Source: SB11 sp965249955 (GTDB taxonomy: Bacteria > Bacteroidota > Bacteroidia > UBA8524). From it: a stretch of 64,000 nucleotides of DNA. The stretch is from positions 1,302,001 through 1,366,000 of the forward strand of contig OZ252261.1 in NCBI GenBank assembly GCA_965249955.1. Reading direction: 5' to 3'. The notes under the pieces were generated by a model, which was given only the letters and a program-made list of their open reading frames with translations, was not told where the DNA came from and searched no databases. Within the stretch, counting starts at the first letter, position 1; each line of letters starts with the position of its first letter. Position numbers and translations under genes: made by a program. Positions 7,975-16,659 of this stretch are shown one piece after another.

Positions 7975-8429
7975 GCTTCGTTTTTAAACGGCTTTCCCGT
8001 CCCTGTTTCTAAAAAGCCATACAGGCTGGCACCAAAAAAATCGTTCCATCCTTGGGTGCAGCTATCAAAACACTGCACGGTGTTGTTTAGTCCCTCGTGG
8101 TGCAGTGTAAGCATGGTTTTGTTGCCATTGGCCTTTATACTCCAAATCATTTTAGTGCCTTTCCATTCATCGTGCACAGTTACCTCAGGCAAATTAATAT
8201 GGGCTTTAGTGCATAGCCAAACCACTCTTTCATTCGGTACAAGCTCAGTAATACTAAAAGTAGTATCGTGTATTTGGGCAAAATACACCCTAAACTCGTC
8301 GCCAATATTGGCGGCACTGCCCTCGTAGCCATTCGTCCACCAATCTTCAATGCCTGTAGTAAGGCTGGCAAAAACCTTTTCAGGAGTAGAATTTACAGTA
8401 ATAGTTTTATTATAATCTTGTGGGTTCAT
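7965..8429 (-). CDS. SRPBCC / AHSA1-like domain protein
   Basis: 154 residues with the START/AHSA1 pattern: NKTITVNSTPEKVFASLT at the N-terminus, IEDWWTNGYEG, NERVVWLCT in the middle, and a C-terminal HHEGLNN...QGWNDFFGASLYGFLETG. These helix-grip proteins bind small hydrophobic ligands in the cytosol; no ligand can be inferred. Single gene, convergent with the PAAR gene. Confidence 0.88.
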   Translation of the reverse strand: MNPQDYNKTITVNSTPEKVFASLTTGIEDWWTNGYEGSAANIGDEFRVYFAQIHDTTFSITELVPNERVVWLCTKAHINLPEVTVHDEWKGTKMIWSIKANGNKTMLTLHHEGLNNTVQCFDSCTQGWNDFFGASLYGFLETGTGKPFKNEAVA

Positions 8430-8552
8430 ATTTCAATAGTTTGTTTGTGCTACAAAAATAGGGGCTTCAGCTCGCAAGCAAGGGGTGTGAAATAGACTTT
8501 ACCATGGGTTGATTTGGACACTGCTAATGTTTTATCTTTACTAAAATTTATT

Positions 8553-9536
8553 ATGCAGCACCTCACCATAGTAGTACCTCAAGGGCAAAGCAACCTTAGC
8601 AGCATAGTAGGTACATATAAAATATTTACGCGAGCCAACCAGTATTGGGAAAACAAGGGAAAACAACCGGTTTTTAAAATACAATTGGCCGGTTTTTCTA
8701 CAAAAATAGAACTGTATAACGGGCTGTTTACCATAAATCCCACACCCATACAGCAGATAAATAAAACCAATTTTGTGGTTATTCCCTCCATAAATAAAGA
8801 CTACCACAACTCGCTAAAACAAAACACAGAGCTTATAGAGTGGATTGCCAACCAATACCAAAACGGGGCAGAAATAGCCAGCATTTGTACAGGGGCATTT
8901 TTGCTGGCAGCTACAGGTTTAGTTGAGGGGAAAACATGCTCTACCCATTGGATAGCCGCTGAAACATTTAAAAAACTTTACCCAAAAGTAAATTTGGTAA
9001 CGGAAAAGCTTATAACGGATGAAAGCGGTATATATACCAACGGCGGGGCATTTTCTTTTTTAAACCTGCTGCTGTATTTGGTAGAAAAGAAATACGACCG
9101 AGAAACGGCCATTTATTGCTCAAAAGTTTTTCAGATAGATATTGACCGTAACCAGCAATCACCGTTTACCATTTTTGAGGGACAAAAAGACCATAGCGAC
9201 GCGCTGATAAAGAAAACACAACAACTAATAGAAAGTAATTTACAAGATAAAATATCGTTTGAAAAAGTAGCCGAAGAACTAGCCATTAGCCGCCGAAACT
9301 TCGACCGAAGGTTTATAAAAGCCACTGGCAACACCCCTGTTGAGTATTTGCAGCGCGTAAAGGTAGAAGCCGCCAAAAAACAGTTTGAAACAGGTATGAA
9401 AAACGTAAACGAAGTGATGTATGATGTAGGCTATACCGATGTAAAAGCCTTTAGAGAAGTATTTAGAAAAATTACAGGTCTTTCGCCGCTAGAGTATAGG
9501 CAAAAATATAATAAAGAGTTTGCTTTTGGGTATTAG
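8553..9536 (+). CDS. GlxA-family transcriptional regulator (DJ-1/PfpI-like plus AraC HTH)
   Basis: 327 residues from the ATG at 8553. The first 170 residues form a DJ-1/PfpI-type domain: MQHLTIVVPQGQ, and ASICTGAFLLAATGL with the elbow Cys at 112. The C-terminal third is an AraC DNA-binding domain: VAEELAISRRNFDRRF and YDVGYTDVKAFREVFRKITGLSPLEYR. Such proteins are usually activators of nearby metabolic or resistance genes, but the nearest genes give no evident target. The ligand is unknown. Confidence 0.92.
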   Translation: MQHLTIVVPQGQSNLSSIVGTYKIFTRANQYWENKGKQPVFKIQLAGFSTKIELYNGLFTINPTPIQQINKTNFVVIPSINKDYHNSLKQNTELIEWIANQYQNGAEIASICTGAFLLAATGLVEGKTCSTHWIAAETFKKLYPKVNLVTEKLITDESGIYTNGGAFSFLNLLLYLVEKKYDRETAIYCSKVFQIDIDRNQQSPFTIFEGQKDHSDALIKKTQQLIESNLQDKISFEKVAEELAISRRNFDRRFIKATGNTPVEYLQRVKVEAAKKQFETGMKNVNEVMYDVGYTDVKAFREVFRKITGLSPLEYRQKYNKEFAFGY

Positions 9537-9681
9537 CGGTTGTTATATTTATTGCGGAATTCATTATCAAAATGAAAATAATGGCGATAAGCATTAATAT
9601 TGATAATCTGTTATATAAAGACCTTAGAAGAGCCTAAACACATTAAAAATAGGACTAGAAAAACAATAAACAAATACCCTT

Positions 9682-9900
9682 AGGTCGTTTCAAGCATATT
9701 TAAATAATATACAAACCAAAACAGGCAAAACGCCCGATGATTTTAAAAAACTAGCACAAGAAAAAGGTTTTTTTAAAGAAGGAGCACTAACCCCAAACAC
9801 AAAAGCAGGCGATATAGTAGCGTGGCTAAAACAAGATTTTGAGCTAGGCCACGGGCATGCTATGGCCATATATGCCTTATTAAAAGGAAAGAAGGAATAA
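9682..9900 (+). pseudogene. DUF4287 domain gene without a start codon
   Basis: Reading from 9685 to the TAA at 9898 gives 71 residues starting SFQAYLNNIQTKTGKTPDDF and ending GHGHAMAIYALLKGKKE, a complete match in pattern to DUF4287, which normally starts MSFQAYL. The codon where Met belongs (9682-9684) is AGG, and an in-frame TAA at 9667 closes the frame upstream with no ATG, GTG or TTG in between. The coding part is otherwise undamaged, which suggests a recent loss of the start, or use of an unusual start. The rest of the 9537-9681 interval shows nothing. Confidence 0.75.
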
Positions 9901-9917
9901 GAGGAAAAAAGAATAGG

Positions 9918-10703
9918 CTATTTGCCAAAAGCCCCAATGTAATCAATCACCGTTTTGTTAAAATGTGCAGGCTGCTCCACATTTACCACATGGCCACAAT
10001 TTTCTATAATGTGCAGGGTGCTACTAGGGTGTATTTTCACCATTTCTTGCACAGGCTCTAAAAACATATAATCTTGGCTACCCATTACATAAAAAACAGG
10101 CAGATGAAGCGGTTTTTCTCTAAATAGTTTCAGTATCGGGTTTAAATCTTTAGTAAGTTTAAACCAGCGCAAAAACTCTTTTTGGTATAGTGATTTTGCT
10201 TCTTTTATAAATAAGTTTCTCGATTCTGAATGGTTGGCCTTGGGCAGCAATATCAGTGCGTATATTTTATACAGCCACATATAGGGGATAAGCCGTTTTA
10301 TGGCATTACCTACATTTACTAATATGCGTGATTTGATGGTGAGACGAGTAACTGCGCCACCTAAAATTAACGAGTCGACCCGTTGGGGAGCTATATCGGC
10401 AATGGTGCGAATAATGATAGTACCTAGTGATATGCCCACATAGTGGGCTTTTTTAATGTTTAAATGGTCTAAAACATCCAGTACATCGCGGCTCACATCT
10501 TCAAAAGTGTATTTATTGCTCCATACCTCGCTAAATACGTTTTGCGATTTTCCGTGCCCGCGCAAATCAATTAAAAGCACATTAAAGTGGGCTTTAAAAT
10601 CTTTTACCTGTTTGTACCACACGTTTGAGCTTCCGCCCGCACCATGCACAAAAACAACCCATACCGGCGATGTGAGATGACTATAAACTTTGTGGTATAA
10701 CAT
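9918..10703 (-). CDS. Alpha/beta hydrolase
   Basis: 261 residues. The oxyanion-hole motif HGAGG is at 20-24, the nucleophile elbow GISLG places Ser92, the acid is probably Asp211 (MGSQDYMF), and the base His238 (ENCGHVVNVEQP). A LIDLRGHGKS strand-loop is also typical. There is no signal peptide, so it should be cytosolic. The substrate cannot be told; esterase, lipase-like or C-C hydrolase are all possible. Its 3' end faces the DUF4287 remnant. Confidence 0.9.
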   Translation of the reverse strand: MLYHKVYSHLTSPVWVVFVHGAGGSSNVWYKQVKDFKAHFNVLLIDLRGHGKSQNVFSEVWSNKYTFEDVSRDVLDVLDHLNIKKAHYVGISLGTIIIRTIADIAPQRVDSLILGGAVTRLTIKSRILVNVGNAIKRLIPYMWLYKIYALILLPKANHSESRNLFIKEAKSLYQKEFLRWFKLTKDLNPILKLFREKPLHLPVFYVMGSQDYMFLEPVQEMVKIHPSSTLHIIENCGHVVNVEQPAHFNKTVIDYIGAFGK

Positions 10704-10833
10704 TTAGATATTTAACTATCCAACAACTATACCTCTAAAATGTTGGCTGAACAAACTTTGAAAATTGAAAAAGCTAAAAAGTTTTAAGAAAAGAGTAAAG
10801 TGTAACGATTTTTTAAAACAAACTGTAAGTATT

Positions 10834-11049
10834 CTACTTGGCTACTTTATCAAAGTACCAATCGTCAACAGTAAAGTTAACACCTTTAAAAATATCAATC
10901 TGAAATGCACGCTTAATTTCAAGCACAATAACAAGCGCACCTACTACTAAAGCTGCAACCAACACAAACATTACTACACTTTTAATAAGTGTTACAATTC
11001 TAGTTACTTTGGCTTCTAAAGCGGCGTCGTTTGTATTAGTGTTTTGCAT
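10834..11049 (-). CDS. Small single-pass membrane protein, unknown
   Basis: 71 residues with one hydrophobic helix (about 25-46, SVVMFVLVAALVVGALVIVL), a polar N-terminus rich in Asn and Thr, and a C-terminal tail ending in VDDWYFDKVAK. No family is recognised. It lies between an alpha/beta hydrolase and a DUF2461 gene on the same strand, each separated by about 90-130 nt, so it could be a separate unit. Confidence 0.55.
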   Translation of the reverse strand: MQNTNTNDAALEAKVTRIVTLIKSVVMFVLVAALVVGALVIVLEIKRAFQIDIFKGVNFTVDDWYFDKVAK

Positions 11050-11136
11050 AATAGAGCAAATTATTTACTCAAAAGTAGCAAATAAATTTATAATTACAAC
11101 TATTATGCTCAAAATTTAAAAAACAAAGTGCAACTG

Positions 11137-11802
11137 CTATTTTGCATCCGCACCCTTTGCCCTACCCAAGAAGGTATTTAGGGGTTTTATCAGGCCAAAA
11201 CTTTTTTCAACTTCGCCAACAAAGTTTTTGCCTAGTACTTCTTTATCTGTAAAATATCTCGATACTGTAAAACTTTTAAGCTTCAAATATTCAATAGCAG
11301 GGTTATCAGCCGCATAGCCTTTTGGAAGTGTTTTCAGTTTCATTTCACTATCAATACTACCAAAAGCATCTTTAAAGGCTTTGTTATTTAGTATCCCTTC
11401 AAACTCAGCAAGGTTGTAATCAATCTCTTGCCTAATAGCTTTTAAAGTAGGGCTATCGGGCATATAAAAACCTCCCGCGGCAAAACTTTTGCTTGGTTCA
11501 ATATGCAAATAGTTAATAGTGCCAACTGCCTTTCTACCGCCTTTCCCTATCAGCGCACCCATTGATGTTTTGTAGGGTATTTTATCTTTGCTAAAGCGTA
11601 CATCGCGGTATATACGGTATACACAGTCTTTTGGGGCAAGTGCGCGCACATCGGCATCCCACTGGCCAACGGCGGCTATTACCTCCCCTACCAAGTGCTC
11701 AAACTCTTGTTTTGCTGTTTCAAACTCCTTTTTATTATCAGCAAACCACTCGCGGTTGTTGTTGGCCGATAGTTTTGTTAAAAAATCTAATACGTTCTTC
11801 AT
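11137..11802 (-). CDS. DUF2461 (TIGR02453) family protein
   Basis: 221 residues with the DUF2461 signature: NNREWFADNKKEFE at about 14-27, VYRIYRDVRFSKDKIPYKTSMGA near 60-85, GGFYMPDSPTLKAIRQEI in the middle, and KGYAADNPAIEYLKLKSFT. The family is widespread in Bacteroidota, soluble and of unknown activity. It lies downstream of a terminator that separates it from the Cys-rich gene. Confidence 0.9.
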   Translation of the reverse strand: MKNVLDFLTKLSANNNREWFADNKKEFETAKQEFEHLVGEVIAAVGQWDADVRALAPKDCVYRIYRDVRFSKDKIPYKTSMGALIGKGGRKAVGTINYLHIEPSKSFAAGGFYMPDSPTLKAIRQEIDYNLAEFEGILNNKAFKDAFGSIDSEMKLKTLPKGYAADNPAIEYLKLKSFTVSRYFTDKEVLGKNFVGEVEKSFGLIKPLNTFLGRAKGADAK

Positions 11803-11814
11803 ACTTGTAAAAAT

Positions 11815-11842
11815 AAAAAAACCCTGCCAATGGCAGGGTTTA
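11815..11842 (-). terminator. Intrinsic terminator of the Cys-rich protein gene
   Basis: AACCCTGCC and GGCAGGGTT pair perfectly around a 3-nt loop; on the minus strand the hairpin is followed by a run of T. It lies directly after the gene at 11875-12294. Confidence 0.8.
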
Positions 11843-11874
11843 AATAGATATTATCTTTTAAAGAAGTTGAATTT

Positions 11875-12294
11875 TTATTTCTCTTCTGTTTTTTTAATCT
11901 CTTCAGTAGCAGGTTCTGCTTTAGCTTCTTCTTTCTTTTTATCGCAAGATGCTTTGTCTTTGCAGCAGCTTTTTTTAGCTTCGGCAGCGGGTGCGGCTTC
12001 TGCACTGGCTTCTGCTTTATCACCGCAAGATGCTTTTGCTTTATCGTCGCCTTTTTTACAGCACGATTTTTGCTTGCTGCATGCTTTTTTGTCTTCTTTT
12101 TTGGTAACGTCTTTCACGTCGTCTTTGCTAACGCTTTGCGGAACTGCAACAGGTGCAGGTGTAACAGTTGCAGAACCTTCGGCTACATCTCCCGCTTGTT
12201 TTGCAGGTTTAGTATCGGTTGCGCTTTGGGTTTGTGCATTGGTAATAACTACGCAAGCAAAAACAAATGATATGGCTAATAGTATTTTTTTCAT
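11875..12294 (-). CDS. Secreted Lys/Ala/Cys-rich protein with duplicated CC motif
   Basis: 139 residues. A signal peptide (MKKILLAISFVFACVVITNAQ) is followed by a low-complexity mature chain rich in Lys, Glu, Ala and Asp. Seven cysteines occur in the mature part, in a duplicated unit: KSCCKK...KASCGDK and, about 35 residues later, KKSCCKDKASCDKK. The spacing suggests a thiol metal-binding site, for example copper or another soft metal, but this is inference. No known domain is visible and the flanks are predicted disordered. It has its own terminator, so it is likely monocistronic. Confidence 0.7.
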   Translation of the reverse strand: MKKILLAISFVFACVVITNAQTQSATDTKPAKQAGDVAEGSATVTPAPVAVPQSVSKDDVKDVTKKEDKKACSKQKSCCKKGDDKAKASCGDKAEASAEAAPAAEAKKSCCKDKASCDKKKEEAKAEPATEEIKKTEEK

Positions 12295-12364
12295 CGTTTC
12301 TTTTTTTAAAATCTATGTATTACAAAGATTAGTAAAATTAAGCAAAAAAACTGCCAAATTATAT

Positions 12365-13027
12365 TTAGGGCTTCAATTGGGCAATAATAGTTTCTCCGCC
12401 CACTACCTTTTGATTAAGCTGAACCTTTATTTCAGTGCCTAGAGGCAAAAAAACATCCACGCGTGAACCAAATTTTATAAAACCAAACTCGTTGCCTTGC
12501 AATGCGGGTTTGCCTTCTTGTGCATAGCATTTAATACGTCTAGCCACCGCTCCTGCAATTTGCCTAAACAATACTTTTTGCTGCTTTGGGGTTTCTATTA
12601 CCACAGTTGTCCGTTCGTTCTCGGTAGAGGCTTTGGGATGCCAAGCCACCAAATATTTACCCGGATGGTATTTATAATAATCGAAACGACCGCTAACCGG
12701 ATTGCGGTTTACGTGCACGTTTAGGGGAGACATAAATATGGATACTTGTATGCGACGGTCTTTTAAATACTCATCTTCATCTGTCTCTTCTATTACTACC
12801 ACTTTTCCGTCGGCAGGACAAATTACAAGGTCTGCATCCATTGGTGTAGTACGGTGCGGATTGCGAAAAAACTGTACTACCAATACAAACATTACCAAGC
12901 AGGCTGTAAGTATAATTTTTGTAAAAATGTTATCACTGCCTATAAAATATTCGGCGGCAACGTATATGCCTCCCAATAGCAATAGGGCTATTAATATAAT
13001 ACCGTAGCCTTCTTTGTGTATTCTCAT
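12365..13027 (-). CDS. psd: Phosphatidylserine decarboxylase family protein
   Basis: 220 residues, the short type. Two N-terminal helices (about 9-26 and 34-53) are followed by FFRNPHR, the PADGKVV strand, a conserved MSPLNVHVNR segment, and near the C-terminus KFGSRVD, where Ser188 would be the self-cleavage and pyruvoyl-forming residue. The enzyme turns phosphatidylserine into phosphatidylethanolamine at the inner membrane, completing the pathway whose earlier steps, CdsA and phosphatidylserine synthase, are also encoded in this window. It lies downstream of gdh, separated by a terminator. Confidence 0.93.
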   Translation of the reverse strand: MRIHKEGYGIILIALLLLGGIYVAAEYFIGSDNIFTKIILTACLVMFVLVVQFFRNPHRTTPMDADLVICPADGKVVVIEETDEDEYLKDRRIQVSIFMSPLNVHVNRNPVSGRFDYYKYHPGKYLVAWHPKASTENERTTVVIETPKQQKVLFRQIAGAVARRIKCYAQEGKPALQGNEFGFIKFGSRVDVFLPLGTEIKVQLNQKVVGGETIIAQLKP

Positions 13028-13050
13028 TGTATATAAATCTTAATAAAGTA

Positions 13051-13087
13051 AAAAAGTCATCCCGCAATATACGGGATGACATTTTTT
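13051..13087 (-). terminator. Intrinsic terminator of the glutamate dehydrogenase gene
   Basis: GTCATCCCG (13056-13064) and CGGGATGAC (13072-13080) pair perfectly; on the minus strand the hairpin is followed by TTTTTTAC. It isolates gdh from psd. Confidence 0.85.
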
Positions 13088-13110
13088 ATACCTTTTTGTT
13101 AGATATCTGT

Positions 13111-14409
13111 TTAGTATTTACCTCTTAACCTATGGCTTTCGCACACTTTTAGTATTGCTACTACATAGGCTGCAATACGCATACTGGTATTGTATTTTTG
13201 TGCAGTTGCCCACACATTATCAAAGGCTAGTTTCATGGTACGATCGGCACGACGGTTAACGCGTTCCTCAGTCCAGTAGTAACCCAAGCGGTTTTGTATC
13301 CACTCAAAGTACGATACGGTTACACCACCTGCATTGGCCAAAATATCGGGCACTACAATAATGCCTTTTTGGTTTAAGATAGAATCGGCATCGGCACTTG
13401 TAGGGCCATTTGCACCTTCTACTATTAGTTTTGCTTTTATGTTTGAGGCATTATCACGAGTGATAACATCTTCTAAAGCTGCTGGAACTAATACATCAAC
13501 ATCAAGGGTTAATAACTCGCCACTTCCTATACGCTCGGCTCCTGTAAAGCCTTCTAGTGTACCTTTATTGCCTTGACGGAATTTTATGGCTTCAGATATG
13601 TTAATACCGTTTTTATTGTAGTAATCGCCTGTGTGGTCTGATATTGCAACTATTTTTAGTCCTTGCATTTCAATAAGGCGAGCAGAGTTTGTGCCCACAT
13701 TACCAAAACCTTGTACTGCACAGGTAGACTCGTTGGGTACTAAGCCCATTTTGCCCATTGCTGCACGGCAACTAACCATAACTCCACGACCTGTGGCTGC
13801 TTCACGACCAAGCGAACCGCCTAAAAGAAGGGGTTTGCCTGTTACTACTGCGGGGGTTTCTTTACCCACAATTTTAGAAAACTCATCCATTAACCAAGCC
13901 ATTTCGCGTGCGCTTGTGTTAACATCAGGAGCAGGAATATCTTTATCAGGCCCAAATACATCGCTCATTGATGCGGTGTAGGCACGCATTAGGCGTTCTT
14001 TTTCAGAATCGCTTAACGTAAAGGGATCGCATTTTACGCCACCTTTACCACCACCATAGGGAATACCTACAATGGCACACTTCCATGTCATCCAAGCAGC
14101 TAGTGCTTTTACTTCATCAAGATTTACATTTTTATCAAAACGAATACCTCCTTTTGATGGACCTAGGCTGGTAGAGTGGATTACACGATAGCCTTCGAAA
14201 ATTCTTAAAGAGCCGTCATCCATAGTTATGGGCAAATGCACCATAACCACTTTTTTGGGATACTTTAAGCTGTCGATAATATTGCGATCAATATTAATCA
14301 GCTCAGAATCATCGTTAATAATCTTTACAGCACTGTTAAACCTCTCCATCATCGAGTCGAGAGGATTGTGGTCTGGTTTGCTAATTGGGGCTGGCTCTTT
14401 GTACACCAT
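13111..14409 (-). CDS. gdhA: Glu/Leu/Phe/Val dehydrogenase (glutamate dehydrogenase)
   Basis: 432 residues, full length for the family. The substrate-binding segment is GGIRFDKNVNLDEVKALA, the catalytic Lys region PYGGGKGGVKCDP at about 117-129, and the nucleotide fold contains VQGFGNVGTNSA. The C-terminal NANPGVTVSY-like stretch appears as NAGGVTVSYFEW. The enzyme interconverts glutamate and 2-oxoglutarate plus ammonia in the cytosol; cofactor choice (NAD or NADP) is not clear from inspection. It has its own promoter and terminator, so it is an independent unit between cdsA and psd. Confidence 0.94.
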   Translation of the reverse strand: MVYKEPAPISKPDHNPLDSMMERFNSAVKIINDDSELINIDRNIIDSLKYPKKVVMVHLPITMDDGSLRIFEGYRVIHSTSLGPSKGGIRFDKNVNLDEVKALAAWMTWKCAIVGIPYGGGKGGVKCDPFTLSDSEKERLMRAYTASMSDVFGPDKDIPAPDVNTSAREMAWLMDEFSKIVGKETPAVVTGKPLLLGGSLGREAATGRGVMVSCRAAMGKMGLVPNESTCAVQGFGNVGTNSARLIEMQGLKIVAISDHTGDYYNKNGINISEAIKFRQGNKGTLEGFTGAERIGSGELLTLDVDVLVPAALEDVITRDNASNIKAKLIVEGANGPTSADADSILNQKGIIVVPDILANAGGVTVSYFEWIQNRLGYYWTEERVNRRADRTMKLAFDNVWATAQKYNTSMRIAAYVVAILKVCESHRLRGKY

Positions 14410-14431
14410 GGTGTTTTTAAAAATTTGGGTG

Positions 14432-14461
14432 CAAAATTATTGTTTGTTAAAAGTTAAACAA
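14432..14461 (-). promoter_or_regulatory. Bacteroidota-type promoter of gdhA
   Basis: On the minus strand TTG (14461-14459), 19 nt, then TAATTTTG (14439-14432), matching the -33/-7 consensus with ideal spacing. The start codon is 23 nt further at 14409. Confidence 0.7.
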
Positions 14462-14529
14462 GCATAATACTTAATACTTTTTGCTCAAAGCAATTAGTTA
14501 AAAAAATGTTAACGCTTATTTGGATAGTG

Positions 14530-15429
14530 TTACTTAATTAGTGCATTTATAGGCAAATTGCCTACTATATTGCCCAAAAGGTATACCCAGGGCACAATGT
14601 ATATAAAAGAATCGAAGCGGTCTAATATTCCCCCATGTCCGGGCAAAATATTTCCACTGTCTTTAATATTTAGCTGGCGTTTAAATTTCGATTCTATCAA
14701 ATCGCCCAAAATACCCATTACTGCAACCACTATTCCTAAGGCTAGTGTAGCCGCCATACTATGCTTGTAATCGTAGGGCAATTGATTTTGTAGCAACCAT
14801 GCTACCACCATAGTTAGTATAGCTCCGCCCAGTGTGCCTTCAATAGTTTTTTTGGGTGATATACGGGTAAACAAAGGCGTGCGGCCTATAAGCCTGCCTG
14901 TTAGGTAGGCAAACACATCATTAGTCCAAATAAGTAAGAAAATACAGATTAGAAAAGGGATTTGACTGGGAACGTTTTGATAAAAGGTGTTTCCTCCGTT
15001 CGCTTCAAAATCTAATACAAAACCTATAGCAAATGGCACAGCAACGTATATCCAACCCAATAAAGTTACCGATAAGTTTTTTATAGCATCAGGGTGCTTA
15101 CGGAAAAGCTCTATAAGCGCTACAATTAAAAACAGCGGCAGAAGAACCGAAAGGCTATCGGGTCGTCCTCCAAAATGTCGTAGTTCGCTGTAAAACATAC
15201 CACGGGTAAGTATTACCCCAAGCAGTGTATATACAACCATGCCACCAACTACACCGTATATTTTGGCTGTAAGGTTTTGCTTTTGTCCATACATTAGGGT
15301 ATAAAACTCTCGCAAGCCAAAAAAACATATTACCAGAAATAGCCAAAAGGTATAGCCAAAATATATTGCGGCCATCATTACAGCTACAAACACTACCCCT
15401 GTTATTGTGCGTTGCCAAAAATTGTTCAT
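14530..15429 (-). CDS. cdsA: Phosphatidate cytidylyltransferase
   Basis: 299 residues with several membrane helices and, near the C-terminus (about 247-274), the CDS signature: SKFKRQLNIKDSG followed by LPGHGGILDRFDS. It makes CDP-diacylglycerol from phosphatidate and CTP at the inner membrane, feeding the phosphatidylserine synthase at 21290. Its ATG overlaps the stop of the DUF2007 gene by 4 nt (ATGA), so the two are translationally coupled and belong to an operon led by the CPBP gene. Confidence 0.95.
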   Translation of the reverse strand: MNNFWQRTITGVVFVAVMMAAIYFGYTFWLFLVICFFGLREFYTLMYGQKQNLTAKIYGVVGGMVVYTLLGVILTRGMFYSELRHFGGRPDSLSVLLPLFLIVALIELFRKHPDAIKNLSVTLLGWIYVAVPFAIGFVLDFEANGGNTFYQNVPSQIPFLICIFLLIWTNDVFAYLTGRLIGRTPLFTRISPKKTIEGTLGGAILTMVVAWLLQNQLPYDYKHSMAATLALGIVVAVMGILGDLIESKFKRQLNIKDSGNILPGHGGILDRFDSFIYIVPWVYLLGNIVGNLPINALIK

Positions 15430-15641
15430 AAGGGCATATTGTTTTCTAAAATCTCAAGAGCGCGCAAGGCGTTTTCGGCATGGCAATACAACTCTACCTC
15501 GCCATAAGCCAATACAGCATACATGGTATCTCTTTTGTTTATCACAACGGCAGGTATACCTTCACTTTCTAGTAAGCTGCGCATTATTTCAGCTTTTTGT
15601 GCATTAACCACCGCGGTTAGTTTCACCCAATCTTTTTCCAT
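15426..15641 (-). CDS. DUF2007 domain protein (putative signal-transducing protein)
   Basis: 71 residues from the ATG at 15641 (MEKDWVKLTAVVN); longer frames exist but would run into the upstream gene. The body AEIMRSLLESEGIPAVVINKRD and ALRALEIL matches the compact DUF2007 fold, which resembles a PII/ACT-like unit. It is soluble. It starts 4 nt after the CPBP gene stop and overlaps cdsA, so it is the middle gene of a three-gene operon. Confidence 0.82.
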   Translation of the reverse strand: MEKDWVKLTAVVNAQKAEIMRSLLESEGIPAVVINKRDTMYAVLAYGEVELYCHAENALRALEILENNMPL

Positions 15642-15645
15642 AGGT

Positions 15646-16617
15646 TTATTCCTCATCCTCCTCAACAATAGTAGGATGGTATTGTTGTGTGGTTTTATAA
15701 AATTGCCAAATGCCAATACCTGCAACAGCTATACAACCCAGTATAACAGGTAGAGGAAAAGTATAATCGTCTGCTAAAAAAGCAATATCAGGATTGTGTT
15801 GATGCAAATAGCTGAGAACTACTGCTACCCCATTGTTTATAAAATGCGCCCAAATGGTAACCATTATATTTCCACTCCAATAATACAGGTAGCCAAATAA
15901 AAGCCCCATTAGTAGTATTGAGAAAAAATTATAGTACTGTCCGTGCATTATAGAAAATAAAAAGGCCGAGATAAAAACAGCAATGTGTATCCGTTGTTTA
16001 AAAAACCTGTATAGCAATTGCATGTATACTCCTCTAAACAATAGCTCTTCGCCAATAGCGGGTATTATTGCAATAGCAAAAATATTTAGCAACAATATAC
16101 CTATGTTGGGTGCTTGCAAAAATGCAGCTTGTAAAATATTGCTAGCTTCTTGTGCTTGTATAGCTCCATTTTCAACCCCTTCGGGCAAAGGCATTAACCG
16201 CACAAGTGACGCTATATATTCAAGCACAGGAATAGCTGCAACTGCTATAACTAATACCCATAGAAACATTTTTGCAGGAGGAACTACTTTTGTGAAACCA
16301 AAAAATGCTTTCGACTTTTCTTTAGCAAAATAGGGTATAAAAAATAGTGCCGTGCCTATAAATGAGCCTGCCGAAATTATAAGCTGCAAAATCTTCATAC
16401 CCATAATGCTGCCCTCATCTAAATCAGCAAAATTTTGTTTGGCAACCCTATCCTGTATTTGTACACCCATTAGGTTTTCTACTACTAGCATTCCCAGCCA
16501 ATACATCAGTACTGTAAATATCATATACAGCCCTGTTACGCTAATAATTTGTAAAAAAGATTTTAGCACCGGACTAATAAGAGGTTGGGGCGATGGGTTT
16601 TGGCTGTTTTCTTCCAT
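15646..16617 (-). CDS. CPBP-family intramembrane glutamic protease (CAAX-protease-like)
   Basis: 323 residues with about eight hydrophobic helices. The ABI/CPBP motifs are present: GEELLFRGVYMQLL with the paired Glu, then FLFSIMHGQYYN with its His, and TIWAHFINN with His and Asn. In prokaryotes the family acts in peptide or bacteriocin-related maturation and self-immunity; here the substrate is unknown. It is the first gene of a unit with DUF2007 and cdsA and is divergent from dusB. Confidence 0.9.
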   Translation of the reverse strand: MEENSQNPSPQPLISPVLKSFLQIISVTGLYMIFTVLMYWLGMLVVENLMGVQIQDRVAKQNFADLDEGSIMGMKILQLIISAGSFIGTALFFIPYFAKEKSKAFFGFTKVVPPAKMFLWVLVIAVAAIPVLEYIASLVRLMPLPEGVENGAIQAQEASNILQAAFLQAPNIGILLLNIFAIAIIPAIGEELLFRGVYMQLLYRFFKQRIHIAVFISAFLFSIMHGQYYNFFSILLMGLLFGYLYYWSGNIMVTIWAHFINNGVAVVLSYLHQHNPDIAFLADDYTFPLPVILGCIAVAGIGIWQFYKTTQQYHPTIVEEDEE

Positions 16618-16626
16618 TAAAAGCTG

Positions 16627-16634
16627 TAATTTTG
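16627..16634 (+). promoter_or_regulatory. Candidate -7 box TAATTTTG for dusB
   Basis: An exact TAnnTTTG match 25 nt before the GTG start at 16660. A TTTG occurs 24 nt upstream (16599-16602), slightly farther than the usual 17-23. Confidence 0.5.
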
Positions 16635-16659
16635 CAAATTAACGTTATTTACACCTAAA

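Noticed and set aside
11588..12442. Long plus-strand open frame of 284 codons opposite the Cys-rich and DUF2461 genes
   Set aside because: It is the antisense shadow of two well-supported minus-strand genes and has a low-complexity Ser/Phe/Leu product with no domain.
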